The translations under genes and the position numbers were made by a program. DNA of 64,000 nt from Flavobacteriales bacterium (GTDB lineage Bacteria > Bacteroidota > Bacteroidia > Flavobacteriales_D > Crocinitomicaceae): assembly GCA_947462255.1 (NCBI GenBank), contig CANHOA010000004.1, positions 62,001 through 126,000 on the forward strand. Direction: 5' to 3'. Of the stretch, positions 25,058 to 33,911 are shown piece after piece (positions within the stretch are counted from its first letter, which is position 1; every line of letters begins with the position of its first letter). The notes beneath the pieces were generated by a model. The model searched no databases. It saw only the letters and a list, made by a program, of their open reading frames with translations, and had not been told where the DNA came from.

Positions 25058-26944
25058 ATGAAAAAAGCACTTTTGGTTTTCGCTATAATTTTCCTTTTTA
25101 ACGGCATATCTGCCCAAGTATCAAAGGAAATTAAGGGTAGTTTGATCGATATGAAAACCAAAGATGAAGCGGATAAAGTTGAAGTGCAGTTACTATCCAT
25201 AAAAACAGGTAAAAGTTGGACAACATCTACTAACGATAAGGGTGAATTTCTTTTTAAGAATATTCCTCTCGGTAAATTAGAACTCAAAATAATCGACAGA
25301 GATTACCGATCTGAAAAATTTGGCTTCGAAACTGACTCCAACCACCTCAAAAAATTTCACTTTTCCGAACCTTTTGGTGTAAGACTTAAAGTTTCTTGGC
25401 TTTTCAATTGGGGAGATAGAACGGTTGTTGTAAAAGGTAAAACCATCATTAAAGAACATTACTGGTCGCATCTTACGGCTAAGATTATCTTATTTCTCTA
25501 TGCTTTCTGCTTGTTTTTAATTTTTTACTACAGTGTTGTTCAGGTTTCATTGGCTGCAGCGTATGTTAGAAGTCGTAAAAAACGAGCCTTAGAAATCGCC
25601 CCATTATTTGATATCACAAATGCGCCAAAGGTTACGGTGCAATTGCCAATGTATAACGAAATGTATGTTGCTGAACGGATTATAGATACAACAGCAGAAT
25701 TAGATTACCCACGGGATAAATTTCAAATTCAAGTGTTGGACGATTCTACCGATGAAACGAAGGAAATCATTGCTAATAAAGTAAAAGAATTAGCAGCAAA
25801 GGGGATTGATATTATTCACATTCATCGAACCGATAGAACGGGCTACAAAGCAGGAGCACTGGATTCAGCCATGGATAAGGTAAGTGGGGAATTCATAGCA
25901 ATTTTTGATGCTGATTTTGTTCCAGACACTGATTTTTTACTTAAAACAATACCGTATTTTCAAGATGAAAAAATTGGAGTTGTGCAAACTAGATGGGGTC
26001 ACTTAAATAAAACCTATTCCATGTTAACCGAGCTTCAAGCCTTTGGATTAAATGGCCATTTTGCAATTGAGCAAGGTGGAAGAAGTACGAATGGACATTA
26101 TATTAATTTTAATGGTACGGCGGGTATTTGGAGGAAATCGTGTATCGCAGATGCAGGAGGTTGGGAGCACGATACCATTACAGAAGACTTAGATTTAAGT
26201 TATCGTGCGCAAATGAAAGGTTGGAAATTTAAGTATTTAGAAGATGTTATTTCTCCTGCCGAACTTCCGATAACAATGTCAGCTCTTAAAAGTCAACAAC
26301 ATCGATGGATGAAAGGAGGGGCAGAAGTTTTTATGAAAATGTGGAAACGCTTAGTTAAAAACCCTAATGTTCGTTTTACGGATAAAGTTCATGGTTTAGC
26401 GCACTTATTTAATTCAACGGTTTTTGTCTTTATTTTATGTCTTTCCGTGTTAAGTTTATTTGTTTTACATATTAAAGACAGTTTTTCTGATCTTAATTTC
26501 GTTATTCAATTTGGATCTTTTTTTATCATAAGCACCATCTTCTTGGCCTATTATTATTGGTTTTCTTATCGAGATAAAAAAGGAAAAATGGTATCGGATA
26601 TCGTGCGATTTACTGCCCGATTTTTTCAGTTTTTAACGGTTTCTATGGCCCTATCTCTAAGTAATGCTGTTGCAGTGATTGAGGGTTATTTAGGGATTAA
26701 AAGCTCTTTTGTTCGAACACCGAAGTTTAATGTGTCGAAAAAGGCAGAATTTCAAGGAAATAAATATGATAAAAAAAGCCTTTCAATCACCAATATTATG
26801 GAGGGTATTCTAATGGTGGTTTTTGGATTTACTGCCATTAACCGAGCCTTATATGGCGATTTTGGTATGGTGCCCTTCCACTTAATGTTAACAATAGGTT
26901 ATGGGGTTATTTTCTTTTCTACGCTAAAGGAACGGAGAACTTAG
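25058..26944 (+). CDS. Family 2 glycosyltransferase with secreted-type N-terminal domain
   Basis: The ATG at 25058 is chosen because it opens a signal peptide (MKKALLVFAIIFLF...SAQ); 628 residues. Residues about 22-110 resemble a carboxypeptidase regulatory-like beta domain (G-S-L-I-D-M-K, N-D-K-G-E-F-L-F-K-N-I-P-L-G). A membrane helix near 140-165 leads to a cytoplasmic GT2 domain with V-T-V-Q-L-P-M-Y-N-E, D-D-S-T-D, D-A-D-F-V, T-E-D-L-D and Q-Q-H-R-W, the processive cellulose-synthase-type set. Several C-terminal helices follow. It probably makes or extends an exported polysaccharide; the product is unknown. Confidence 0.9.
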   Translation: MKKALLVFAIIFLFNGISAQVSKEIKGSLIDMKTKDEADKVEVQLLSIKTGKSWTTSTNDKGEFLFKNIPLGKLELKIIDRDYRSEKFGFETDSNHLKKFHFSEPFGVRLKVSWLFNWGDRTVVVKGKTIIKEHYWSHLTAKIILFLYAFCLFLIFYYSVVQVSLAAAYVRSRKKRALEIAPLFDITNAPKVTVQLPMYNEMYVAERIIDTTAELDYPRDKFQIQVLDDSTDETKEIIANKVKELAAKGIDIIHIHRTDRTGYKAGALDSAMDKVSGEFIAIFDADFVPDTDFLLKTIPYFQDEKIGVVQTRWGHLNKTYSMLTELQAFGLNGHFAIEQGGRSTNGHYINFNGTAGIWRKSCIADAGGWEHDTITEDLDLSYRAQMKGWKFKYLEDVISPAELPITMSALKSQQHRWMKGGAEVFMKMWKRLVKNPNVRFTDKVHGLAHLFNSTVFVFILCLSVLSLFVLHIKDSFSDLNFVIQFGSFFIISTIFLAYYYWFSYRDKKGKMVSDIVRFTARFFQFLTVSMALSLSNAVAVIEGYLGIKSSFVRTPKFNVSKKAEFQGNKYDKKSLSITNIMEGILMVVFGFTAINRALYGDFGMVPFHLMLTIGYGVIFFSTLKERRT

Positions 26945-26951
26945 CAGACAA

Positions 26952-27344
26952 TTATTTCTTTTCTAGTGTAATGGTCAACGATCTGAATTGATAGGCTGAC
27001 TTTATCTTTTCAAATTGCATAGAAACCTTAAACTTGTCATTTTTTAAGGCATATTGGCCCATGCAAAAAACACTTTCTTCACTTTCTTTTCCTTTAAAGG
27101 TGTAAGAAAATGTCCCACCTGGATTTTTGTCAAAAAAGTCCTGAAGGATTACCTCCGCTTGAGCATGATTATATGCCCCTTCTTTATCCAATACGTTTAA
27201 TAAAACGTACTCTTTTCCATAAGAAATAATAGTACTAGCATTTTGGCTATTAAAAGCACTTTCAATTTTTGCATACGGGACCTCGACCGGAGGGTCAATC
27301 ATAAGCAATACGATGGTTGTTACAATTAATAAGATTGTTTTCAT
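26952..27344 (-). CDS. DUF4783 protein
   Basis: A 130-residue secreted protein. The start at 27344 (MKTILLIVTT) drops an upstream two-residue alternative. After the signal peptide the domain fits DUF4783, a NTF2-like fold specific to Bacteroidota (I-E-S-A-F-N-S-Q-N-A, Q-A-E-V-I-L-Q-D-F-F, G-T-F-S-Y-T-F-K-G-K). Role unknown. Convergent with the glycosyltransferase gene and divergent from rlmH, beside which DUF4783 genes often occur. Confidence 0.85.
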   Translation of the reverse strand: MKTILLIVTTIVLLMIDPPVEVPYAKIESAFNSQNASTIISYGKEYVLLNVLDKEGAYNHAQAEVILQDFFDKNPGGTFSYTFKGKESEESVFCMGQYALKNDKFKVSMQFEKIKSAYQFRSLTITLEKK

Positions 27345-27377
27345 GGGCAAACGCTTTTGTCAAAAATAATGCCTTTA

Positions 27378-27408
27378 TTGATACACTAGTATTAAATGGT
27401 TAATTTTG
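27378..27408 (+). promoter_or_regulatory. Promoter of rlmH
   Basis: TTG (27378-27380), 20 bases, then a perfect TAATTTTG box (27401-27408). Only three bases separate the box from the ATG at 27412, so the mRNA may be leaderless. Confidence 0.5.
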
Positions 27409-27411
27409 ATT

Positions 27412-27885
27412 ATGAAAATCAGATTACTTTGTGTCGGTAAAACTAATTTTACATTTCTAAAAGAGGGTGAACAAGAGTATATGAATCGTTTGATGCATTA
27501 TTGTAATTTTGAAAGATTAGACCTTGCTGATGTAAAAACTGGCGCTTCGTTGTCTCATAATGAATTAAAAAATAAAGAGGGCCAGTTAATTCTTTCAAAA
27601 GTTAATCCCACAGATTTTTTAATTTTATTGGATGAAAAGGGGAAATCGTTTAGTTCAATGGATTTTTCTTCCTTTATTGAAAAAAAAGCGATGCAAGGAA
27701 AAACGAGGATTATTTTTGTAATTGGAGGAGCATTTGGCTTTTCTCCAGAGGTTTATGATCGCGCCAATGAATTAGTTTCATTATCAAAAATGACATTTTC
27801 ACATCAACTGATACGATTGATATTTTTAGAACAATTATATCGCTCGTTTACAATATTAAAAGGAGAAAAATACCACCATTGCTAG
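27412..27885 (+). CDS. rlmH: 23S rRNA (pseudouridine1915-N3)-methyltransferase
   Basis: A 157-residue SPOUT methyltransferase that methylates pseudouridine 1915 in helix 69 of 23S rRNA. It shows the opening MKIRLLCVGKT, L-L-D-E-K-G-K, the SAM-binding F-V-I-G-G-A-F-G-F-S and the knotted tail S-L-S-K-M-T-F-S-H-Q-L-I-R-L-I-F-L-E-Q-L-Y-R, ending Y-H-H-C. An upstream TTG is rejected because the family begins with MKI. Confidence 0.96.
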   Translation: MKIRLLCVGKTNFTFLKEGEQEYMNRLMHYCNFERLDLADVKTGASLSHNELKNKEGQLILSKVNPTDFLILLDEKGKSFSSMDFSSFIEKKAMQGKTRIIFVIGGAFGFSPEVYDRANELVSLSKMTFSHQLIRLIFLEQLYRSFTILKGEKYHHC

Positions 27886-27916
27886 TTAATTTATATTTTA
27901 CGTCAATTCAACTATT

Positions 27917-29251
27917 TTGATTTTACCATCAGCTTCCATAATTGAATTTCTTGTTACCTTCTTGTTCTTACTCTTTATTTTCGTTGATGCCTATTTTAAA
28001 AAATCGAAAATAGCATCTGAAGCATTCAAAGGAGCATTCTATTTCTCACTTTGTTACCGAATTTTGTTTTCCCTATTCTTTGCTGTATTTTATGCTTTCA
28101 AATTGAAAGGTGGGGATACATTAGCCTACTGGCAAGGTGCAAATACATTGAACAACTTATTCTTCGATTCGCCAATGAATTATATTGATTGTATGATATC
28201 TGATTCGTCACCTTCCCTTTTTAGTCAACATTTTAATTCAAATACAGGCTTCCCACCAGGATGGATTTATCGTGAAAAAGAAGGATGGATAATCTGTAAA
28301 ATCGCCTCAATTTTATCCATTATTACGTTTAAAAGTTATTTTGCAATGACCTTGATTCTTGCTTATCTATCTTTTGCAGGCTCATGGAGATTAATGGAGC
28401 TTATTGCTCAATTCAAGACTCACGCTAAGGGTAACTTATTGTTTGCATTTATGTTTATTCCATCGGTTTGTTTCTGGTGCTCGGGTTTATCAAAAGATGG
28501 AGTCGTTTACGTTTTAGTGCTTTATTTGCTCATTAATACCTTTGAAATTATTAGTGAAAATAAGCTTAGTGTTAAACGCGTTTTAGTAATTTTAATCGCA
28601 TCCTATTTCATCTATCATACGCGTTCATTTATTCTAATGGCATTTTTTGCATCAGTTATTTTCGCCTATGGTGCTCGTTTAACTAAAAAATTTGAATCCA
28701 ACCCACTCGCAAAATTTAGCTTGAGACTAGCTTACGTTGTTGGGGGCTTCTTAATCATCTTTATGTTTTTCAAATCCGATGCGCTTACCAATCTTATTAC
28801 TGAAGCGAATAAAATTCAACAAGATTTTGTAAATAATGAGGTGTATACGGGAAAAAAATACGAGTTGATCACGAGTGATGTATCGCCAATTGGCTTGCTT
28901 AAAACTTTTCCCCAAGGTTTGCTATTTGGGATTTATCGCCCATACATAACTGAGAGTTTATCCATTTCTTTGTTCCTAAATGGTTTGGAAAGTATCTTAT
29001 TTATTTTTCTTACCCTTCGTTTCTTTTTAAGTGTTAATGTGCTCAATAAAATAAATAAAATTAGAAAAAATGAATTTCTTCTATTTTCTTTGGTTTTTAT
29101 TCTAATTATTGGTTTTATGGCTGGTTTCACCTCGATATTGTTTGGTGTATTAGTGCGTATTAGGGCTATCATTCTGCCTTTCGTATATCTTATATTGACA
29201 GTTAGGGGTAAGAAAGAGACAACCGAATTAACAGAAGTGAAAAGTAGTTAA
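27917..29251 (+). CDS. Multi-span membrane protein, probable polysaccharide-related
   Basis: A 444-residue protein with a TTG start and about ten hydrophobic segments. A loop after the second helix contains K-L-K-G-G-D-T-L-A-Y-W, and G-L-S-K-D-G-V-V-Y lies between central helices. The layout resembles O-antigen polymerase or EpsG-type proteins, but no signature is decisive. The adjoining asparagine synthetase gene (one base between) is commonly found with exopolysaccharide genes, which supports that guess. Confidence 0.65.
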   Translation: MILPSASIIEFLVTFLFLLFIFVDAYFKKSKIASEAFKGAFYFSLCYRILFSLFFAVFYAFKLKGGDTLAYWQGANTLNNLFFDSPMNYIDCMISDSSPSLFSQHFNSNTGFPPGWIYREKEGWIICKIASILSIITFKSYFAMTLILAYLSFAGSWRLMELIAQFKTHAKGNLLFAFMFIPSVCFWCSGLSKDGVVYVLVLYLLINTFEIISENKLSVKRVLVILIASYFIYHTRSFILMAFFASVIFAYGARLTKKFESNPLAKFSLRLAYVVGGFLIIFMFFKSDALTNLITEANKIQQDFVNNEVYTGKKYELITSDVSPIGLLKTFPQGLLFGIYRPYITESLSISLFLNGLESILFIFLTLRFFLSVNVLNKINKIRKNEFLLFSLVFILIIGFMAGFTSILFGVLVRIRAIILPFVYLILTVRGKKETTELTEVKSS

Positions 29252-29252
29252 T

Positions 29253-31172
29253 ATGTGCGGTATCAATGGTTTTCTTGATTTTAATAGGCAAGCTACTCGT
29301 GCGGATTTATCTGCGATGAACAAGGTATTAATGCATCGAGGTCCAGATGGAAAAGGAAGTGAAATTTTCGAGAAGGAAAAATTCACAATAGGACTTGGTC
29401 ACCGTAGGCTTTCTGTTATTGATTTATCTAATGCGGGAGAACAGCCCATGTTGTTTGAGGAATTTGCCATTTCATATAATGGAGAATTATATAATTATAC
29501 CGAAATAAAATCCGAATTAACGATATTAGGGCATTCATTTCAAGGTGATTCTGATACCGAGGTGATTCTTCATGCTTTTAAAGAATGGGGTGTAGAGTGC
29601 CTTAATCGCTTTATTGGAATGTTTGCTTTTGTTTTGTTTGACCAAAAAGAAGAAGTCCTTTTTTGTGCAAGGGATCGAACAGGAATTAAACCGTTTTTTT
29701 ATTATTTTAATGATGGTTTATTTTTATTCGCTTCGGAATTAAAAGCTTTTCATCAACTACCTCAGTTCAAAAAAACAATTAACCATGATGCCTTAAGTCT
29801 TTTTCTTCAATTTGGAAATATCGCCGCACCGCATACTATTTTTGAGCATTGTTATAAGTTGTTGCCAGGAAACTACCTTCTGCTTAAATGTTCAGCAATA
29901 GAAGATTTTTCTACTTCTCTTGAAAGTCATCAATATTGGACAGTTTACGACGCATATAATAAACCCAAATTAGACATCTCCTTTGATGAAGCGAAACGCA
30001 ATACCACAGAAATTTTAACCTCTGCCTGCAACTATAGAATGGTGTCGGATGTCCCTGTTGGTATTTTTCTTAGTGGGGGTTACGATAGCACTGCCGTTGC
30101 GGCAATTTTACAAAAAAATCTCCCCCAACCGCTGAAGACATTTACTATTTCGGTTCCAGATCTCGGATTGGATGAATCGAAGGAAGCAGCTGAAATAGCT
30201 AAGTTTATTGGGACCGATCATACAGAAGTTCATTGTGATGTAAAAGAAGCAATTAGTAAAATCGCTGATTTAGCCTATTATTATGATGAGCCTTTTGCGG
30301 ATAGTAGCGCAATTCCAACTATGCTAGTTAGTGAGGCAGCCAAAAAATCGGTTTCCGTGGCCTTGAGTGCTGATGGAGGAGATGAGGTTTTTGCAGGGTA
30401 CAATCGCTATGATTATATGATGAAATATCAACGAAAATTCAGCGCAACTCCCGAATTTATGCGCAATAGCATGGTGTTTTTAATGAAGCAAATTGCTGCC
30501 GAAAAAATCCCTTTCTTGCGGAATAAATATAATTTTCATCAACGGTATGAAAAATTAAAAATGTTGCTTGATGATCCTAGCGAAAAAAACTTCATGTTCT
30601 CGCTTAGCAAACAATTCACAGAAGAAGATTTAACTTTTCTGCTACTAAAGAAGCCAATATTACTTCCTACTGCCTATCAATCAATGGCTTTATTAAAGGA
30701 ATTTTCTTCGCCTTTAAGCTACATGATGGCGATTGATTACCAAACTTACCTACCGGATGATATCTTACAAAAGGTAGATAGAGCAACTATGCATGTCGGC
30801 TTGGAGGGGAGAGAACCATTGTTGGATCATCGACTAATAGAATATGTTGCACAATTGCCGGACGGATTCAAATATCATAAAGGAATAAAAAAGTTTTTAT
30901 TGAAAGAAATTGTCCATGATTTAGTGCCTAAAGAATTAATGGATCGACCTAAAAAAGGGTTCGCTATTCCGATCGCTAATTGGATGCTAAATGATGTTTC
31001 TTTCTTGCTTGATGAGTATTTAAAAGAAAGCGATATTCGCCATCAAGGCTTATTCAATTGGGAGGTAATGGATCAAATAGTTAAAGCGTTTAGGTCGGGC
31101 AAGTTAGAATATACAAACAAAGTGTGGTATTTACTTGTCTTTCAGATGTGGTACAAGCAATGGATGAATTAA
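29253..31172 (+). CDS. asnB: Glutamine-hydrolysing asparagine synthetase
   Basis: A 639-residue enzyme. It begins MCGINGF with the Cys nucleophile of the glutaminase domain (residues 2-220), which has R-G-P-D-G-K-G, G-H-R-R-L-S-V-I-D and Y-N-G-E-L-Y-N. The synthetase domain has the ATP loop L-S-G-G-Y-D-S-T near residue 275, then S-A-D-G-G-D-E-V-F-A-G-Y. The product is asparagine or, in relatives near polysaccharide genes, an amidated sugar acid. The second option is possible here because the preceding gene is a membrane protein of polysaccharide type. Confidence 0.93.
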   Translation: MCGINGFLDFNRQATRADLSAMNKVLMHRGPDGKGSEIFEKEKFTIGLGHRRLSVIDLSNAGEQPMLFEEFAISYNGELYNYTEIKSELTILGHSFQGDSDTEVILHAFKEWGVECLNRFIGMFAFVLFDQKEEVLFCARDRTGIKPFFYYFNDGLFLFASELKAFHQLPQFKKTINHDALSLFLQFGNIAAPHTIFEHCYKLLPGNYLLLKCSAIEDFSTSLESHQYWTVYDAYNKPKLDISFDEAKRNTTEILTSACNYRMVSDVPVGIFLSGGYDSTAVAAILQKNLPQPLKTFTISVPDLGLDESKEAAEIAKFIGTDHTEVHCDVKEAISKIADLAYYYDEPFADSSAIPTMLVSEAAKKSVSVALSADGGDEVFAGYNRYDYMMKYQRKFSATPEFMRNSMVFLMKQIAAEKIPFLRNKYNFHQRYEKLKMLLDDPSEKNFMFSLSKQFTEEDLTFLLLKKPILLPTAYQSMALLKEFSSPLSYMMAIDYQTYLPDDILQKVDRATMHVGLEGREPLLDHRLIEYVAQLPDGFKYHKGIKKFLLKEIVHDLVPKELMDRPKKGFAIPIANWMLNDVSFLLDEYLKESDIRHQGLFNWEVMDQIVKAFRSGKLEYTNKVWYLLVFQMWYKQWMN

Positions 31173-31179
31173 TAAGGGC

Positions 31180-32253
31180 ATGAAAGCAGTCTTCAAAAAA
31201 CACACGTTTAACTTTATCCTACCTGCAGGGACAAGCAGGGGTGTTTTGCACACTAAAGACTCTTGGTTTCTAACGCTTTTTAATGAAGATGAGAATCTCT
31301 CAGGAACGGGCGAGTGTAGCATTATACAAGGGCTTTCGCCGGATTTTACGGATGAAATTAGCTATGAGAAAAAACTTAATGAAGTCATTGAAAAATTAAA
31401 AGGATGGGCACTAGCTGATTTTTTTTGGCATCTTAAAGGTGATGCCTTTTCGCCAAGTGGCAATGCCTTTCTTAGTGATTTAGATTCTTGGCCATCGCTA
31501 AGATTCGGCTTAGAATGCGCTCTTTTTGATCTTAATAATAAGGGCTGTGGAACTATTTTTAACAATGCATTTAGTCGTGGAGAATCTTCAATCCCAATTA
31601 ATGGTTTAGTTTGGATGGGCACAAAGGAATTCATGTTGGAACAAATTGAGCAAAAGTTAGCAGCGGGATATAAAACCATTAAGTTAAAAATCGGAGCGAT
31701 TGATTTTAATACCGAATTAGGATTGATTAAAGGCATAAGACAAAAATATTCAGCAGAAGACATAACCATTCGTGTTGATGCTAATGGTGCATTTGATGAA
31801 CTTTCGGTTTACAAGGTTTTAAAAGAATTAAATCGTTGTGACGTTCATTCCATTGAACAACCGGTTTCCCCACTCAACCTTTCCTTGCTCAAGGACCTAG
31901 CGAAAGAAAATATAGTTCCTATTGCTTTAGATGAGTCTTTAATTGGTCATACACTAAGCAGCGATAAATCAGCATTGTTAGAGGAGATTAAACCACAATA
32001 CATTGTGCTTAAACCAAGTTTACATGGAGGAATTGCTGGAACAGCAGAATGGATCCGTTTGGCGGACAAACAGGCCATAGGGTGGTGGATTACTTCTGCA
32101 TTGGAAGGCTCCATAGGCTTGTCTGCTATTGCTCAATTTACTGGAAATTATTCCATCAACTTACCCCAAGGTTTAGGTACTGGAGGGATCTTCTCAAACA
32201 ATTTACCATCAAAGCTTGTTGTCAAACAAGGACAATTAATTATGACAATATGA
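31180..32253 (+). CDS. menC: o-Succinylbenzoate synthase (menaquinone pathway)
   Basis: A 357-residue enolase-superfamily enzyme. It has the K-x-K pair in T-I-K-L-K-I-G (near 167), metal ligands in I-R-V-D-A-N-G, S-I-E-Q-P and A-L-D-E-S, and the lysine in V-L-K-P-S-L-H-G-G. The tail W-W-I-T-S-A-L-E-G-S-I-G-L-S-A-I-A-Q is typical of OSBS rather than of dipeptide epimerase. It dehydrates SHCHC to o-succinylbenzoate. The other men genes are not in the window. Its stop overlaps the ATG of msrB (ATGA). Confidence 0.88.
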   Translation: MKAVFKKHTFNFILPAGTSRGVLHTKDSWFLTLFNEDENLSGTGECSIIQGLSPDFTDEISYEKKLNEVIEKLKGWALADFFWHLKGDAFSPSGNAFLSDLDSWPSLRFGLECALFDLNNKGCGTIFNNAFSRGESSIPINGLVWMGTKEFMLEQIEQKLAAGYKTIKLKIGAIDFNTELGLIKGIRQKYSAEDITIRVDANGAFDELSVYKVLKELNRCDVHSIEQPVSPLNLSLLKDLAKENIVPIALDESLIGHTLSSDKSALLEEIKPQYIVLKPSLHGGIAGTAEWIRLADKQAIGWWITSALEGSIGLSAIAQFTGNYSINLPQGLGTGGIFSNNLPSKLVVKQGQLIMTI

Positions 32254-32618
32254 AATCGAAAGAAAATTGGAATCCGCTTACTTTTGATGAGGCCTATGTT
32301 ATTGAAAAAAAAGGTACGGAAAGGCCATTTACAGGCGAATATTACTCAAGTAAAGATCCTGGAATTTATCATTGTAAACGCTGTGATTTGCCGCTTTACC
32401 GGAGTGATTCAAAATTTGATTCGGGTTGCGGATGGCCAAGTTTTGATGAGTTCATTGATAAAAATGTACGCTTCGTTTTAGATGCCGACGGAAGAAGAAC
32501 GGAAATCGTTTGCGCTTCTTGTGAGGGTCATTTAGGGCATGTTTTTTTTGGCGAACAATTCACCGCTAAGAACACAAGGCATTGTGTTAATTCTATTGCT
32601 GTAAAATTGAGTAAATAA
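32250..32618 (+). CDS. msrB: Peptide-methionine (R)-S-oxide reductase
   Basis: The ATG at 32250 overlaps the menC stop and gives the standard N terminus (122 residues). Zinc Cys pairs C-K-R-C (42, 45) and C-A-S-C (88, 91), G-C-G-W-P-S-F, G-H-L-G-H-V-F and catalytic Cys112 in R-H-C-V-N-S are all present. It repairs oxidised methionine; without a signal peptide it acts in the cytoplasm. Cys60 could be the resolving Cys. Confidence 0.96.
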   Translation: MKSKENWNPLTFDEAYVIEKKGTERPFTGEYYSSKDPGIYHCKRCDLPLYRSDSKFDSGCGWPSFDEFIDKNVRFVLDADGRRTEIVCASCEGHLGHVFFGEQFTAKNTRHCVNSIAVKLSK

Positions 32619-33575
32619 CTATTTCGATCCACAGTGAACGATGTCATCACATTCGGTGTAAATCATGTTATTTAAAATGAGTTGGGCAGCTAGTATGAGT
32701 TGGCTATAATTCTGTGAATTATTACCAAAGCTTGCGGCACTTGTCGTCCACATTTGTGTCACTAAAGCTTGTGAACCAACACTCGGATTGATCTTCGCAA
32801 CAACGGCGGCAACATTAGATGCGCCAGCGTGATAGATATGCATTACAAATAACCTAAACCATAAGTCTTTTTCATTGTATTTAATGCCGTGACTAGCTAA
32901 GATTCTTTTGGCTTCCGGAATGCACACGCTAAAAATTAATTTACTTGCTGCAGCAGCACTTTTGTCGAAATCGCTGCGCTCATCGATACTTGAATTGACA
33001 ATTAATCCATATTTTCTAGCAACAGACGGCATTAATTGAAAGGCTCCGTAGGCACCAGCAACTGATTTTTTTAGTTGGCCAGGGCTTTCAATTAATAAAA
33101 TGGATTGTGCATACCATGGGTCAACGCCATTTTTATCGAAGGCAGCTACACCTTTTGATAATGAATTAAACACATCTTGAAATTTATAAAAATCATTTTT
33201 CCCTGTAGTCACGTAAATTTCTTCCTCGGAACCAATGCCGTTTGCTGCCTTTATCGTTAATTTATAGGCTGCTTTTGCAATTTCCGTTTGTCTCGCCCAC
33301 TGACTTACTGGAATAATTGATAGTATTTGACGGGTTGCGGCAACATTTACGATACAGGAATCAGGGGATAGCAACATTATTTTTTGCCAAAATTGTGCTT
33401 GTGCTAATTCATCCCAGCGCTCTTCAAAGATGCTCTCGGCATTCATGAGTGTGTGCTTTGCATTATTTTTATAGAGTGATATTTTCTCGTCCTCCCACGA
33501 TAATTTCTGCCCTTTAACCATGTTGGACATTAAAAGGGAAGCTGCAATTAGGCATATTGTTATGTTTTTTATCAT
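32619..33575 (-). CDS. Lytic transglycosylase-like periplasmic protein (SLT)
   Basis: A 318-residue protein with signal peptide (ending VKGQ). The region [16 protein letters not shown], with the Glu of the SLT active site, followed by [17 protein letters not shown], fits family 23 transglycosylases that cleave peptidoglycan. Usually the motif reads E-S-x-F-N-P; here it is E-S-P-G-Q, and a long unrecognised N-terminal stretch precedes it. Activity is likely but not sure. Convergent with msrB and divergent from yidD. Confidence 0.8.
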   Translation of the reverse strand: MIKNITICLIAASLLMSNMVKGQKLSWEDEKISLYKNNAKHTLMNAESIFEERWDELAQAQFWQKIMLLSPDSCIVNVAATRQILSIIPVSQWARQTEIAKAAYKLTIKAANGIGSEEEIYVTTGKNDFYKFQDVFNSLSKGVAAFDKNGVDPWYAQSILLIESPGQLKKSVAGAYGAFQLMPSVARKYGLIVNSSIDERSDFDKSAAAASKLIFSVCIPEAKRILASHGIKYNEKDLWFRLFVMHIYHAGASNVAAVVAKINPSVGSQALVTQMWTTSAASFGNNSQNYSQLILAAQLILNNMIYTECDDIVHCGSK

Positions 33576-33665
33576 CTGTTAAAAATAGAAAGAAACGCAA
33601 TTAGTATGAAATGGATACAAATTAGTTTAACACATTCTATTGTTGAATTTCTTACTTTTGTTGAC

Positions 33666-33911
33666 ATGAAATGGGTATTAAAAATAGTGTCGTGGCCTTT
33701 AATTGCAATCATTCGATTTTATCAACTCATTATTTCACCCATTTTACCGGCAAGTTGTCGGTATACACCAACTTGTTCTCACTATACATTGGAAGCCATT
33801 CGGGTATGGGGACCTTTTCGGGGTTCTTGGCTTGGGCTTAAGCGAATCGCTTCATGTCATCCTAGAGGTGGTCATGGTCACGACCCAGTTCCAGAAAAAA
33901 AGAAGGATTAA
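33666..33911 (+). CDS. yidD: Membrane protein insertion efficiency factor
   Basis: An 81-residue YidD protein. The start at 33666 ([20 protein letters not shown]) matches the family; an upstream ATG at 33606 would add 20 foreign residues. The core [13 protein letters not shown] and [14 protein letters not shown] is complete. YidD assists YidC-mediated insertion. A TACTTTTG box lies at 33653-33660, right before the start. Confidence 0.95.
   Translation: MKWVLKIVSWPLIAIIRFYQLIISPILPASCRYTPTCSHYTLEAIRVWGPFRGSWLGLKRIASCHPRGGHGHDPVPEKKKD

Noticed and set aside
33606-33665. Longer N terminus for yidD
   Set aside because: The extra 20 residues do not fit the family, and a -7 box lies between the two ATGs.
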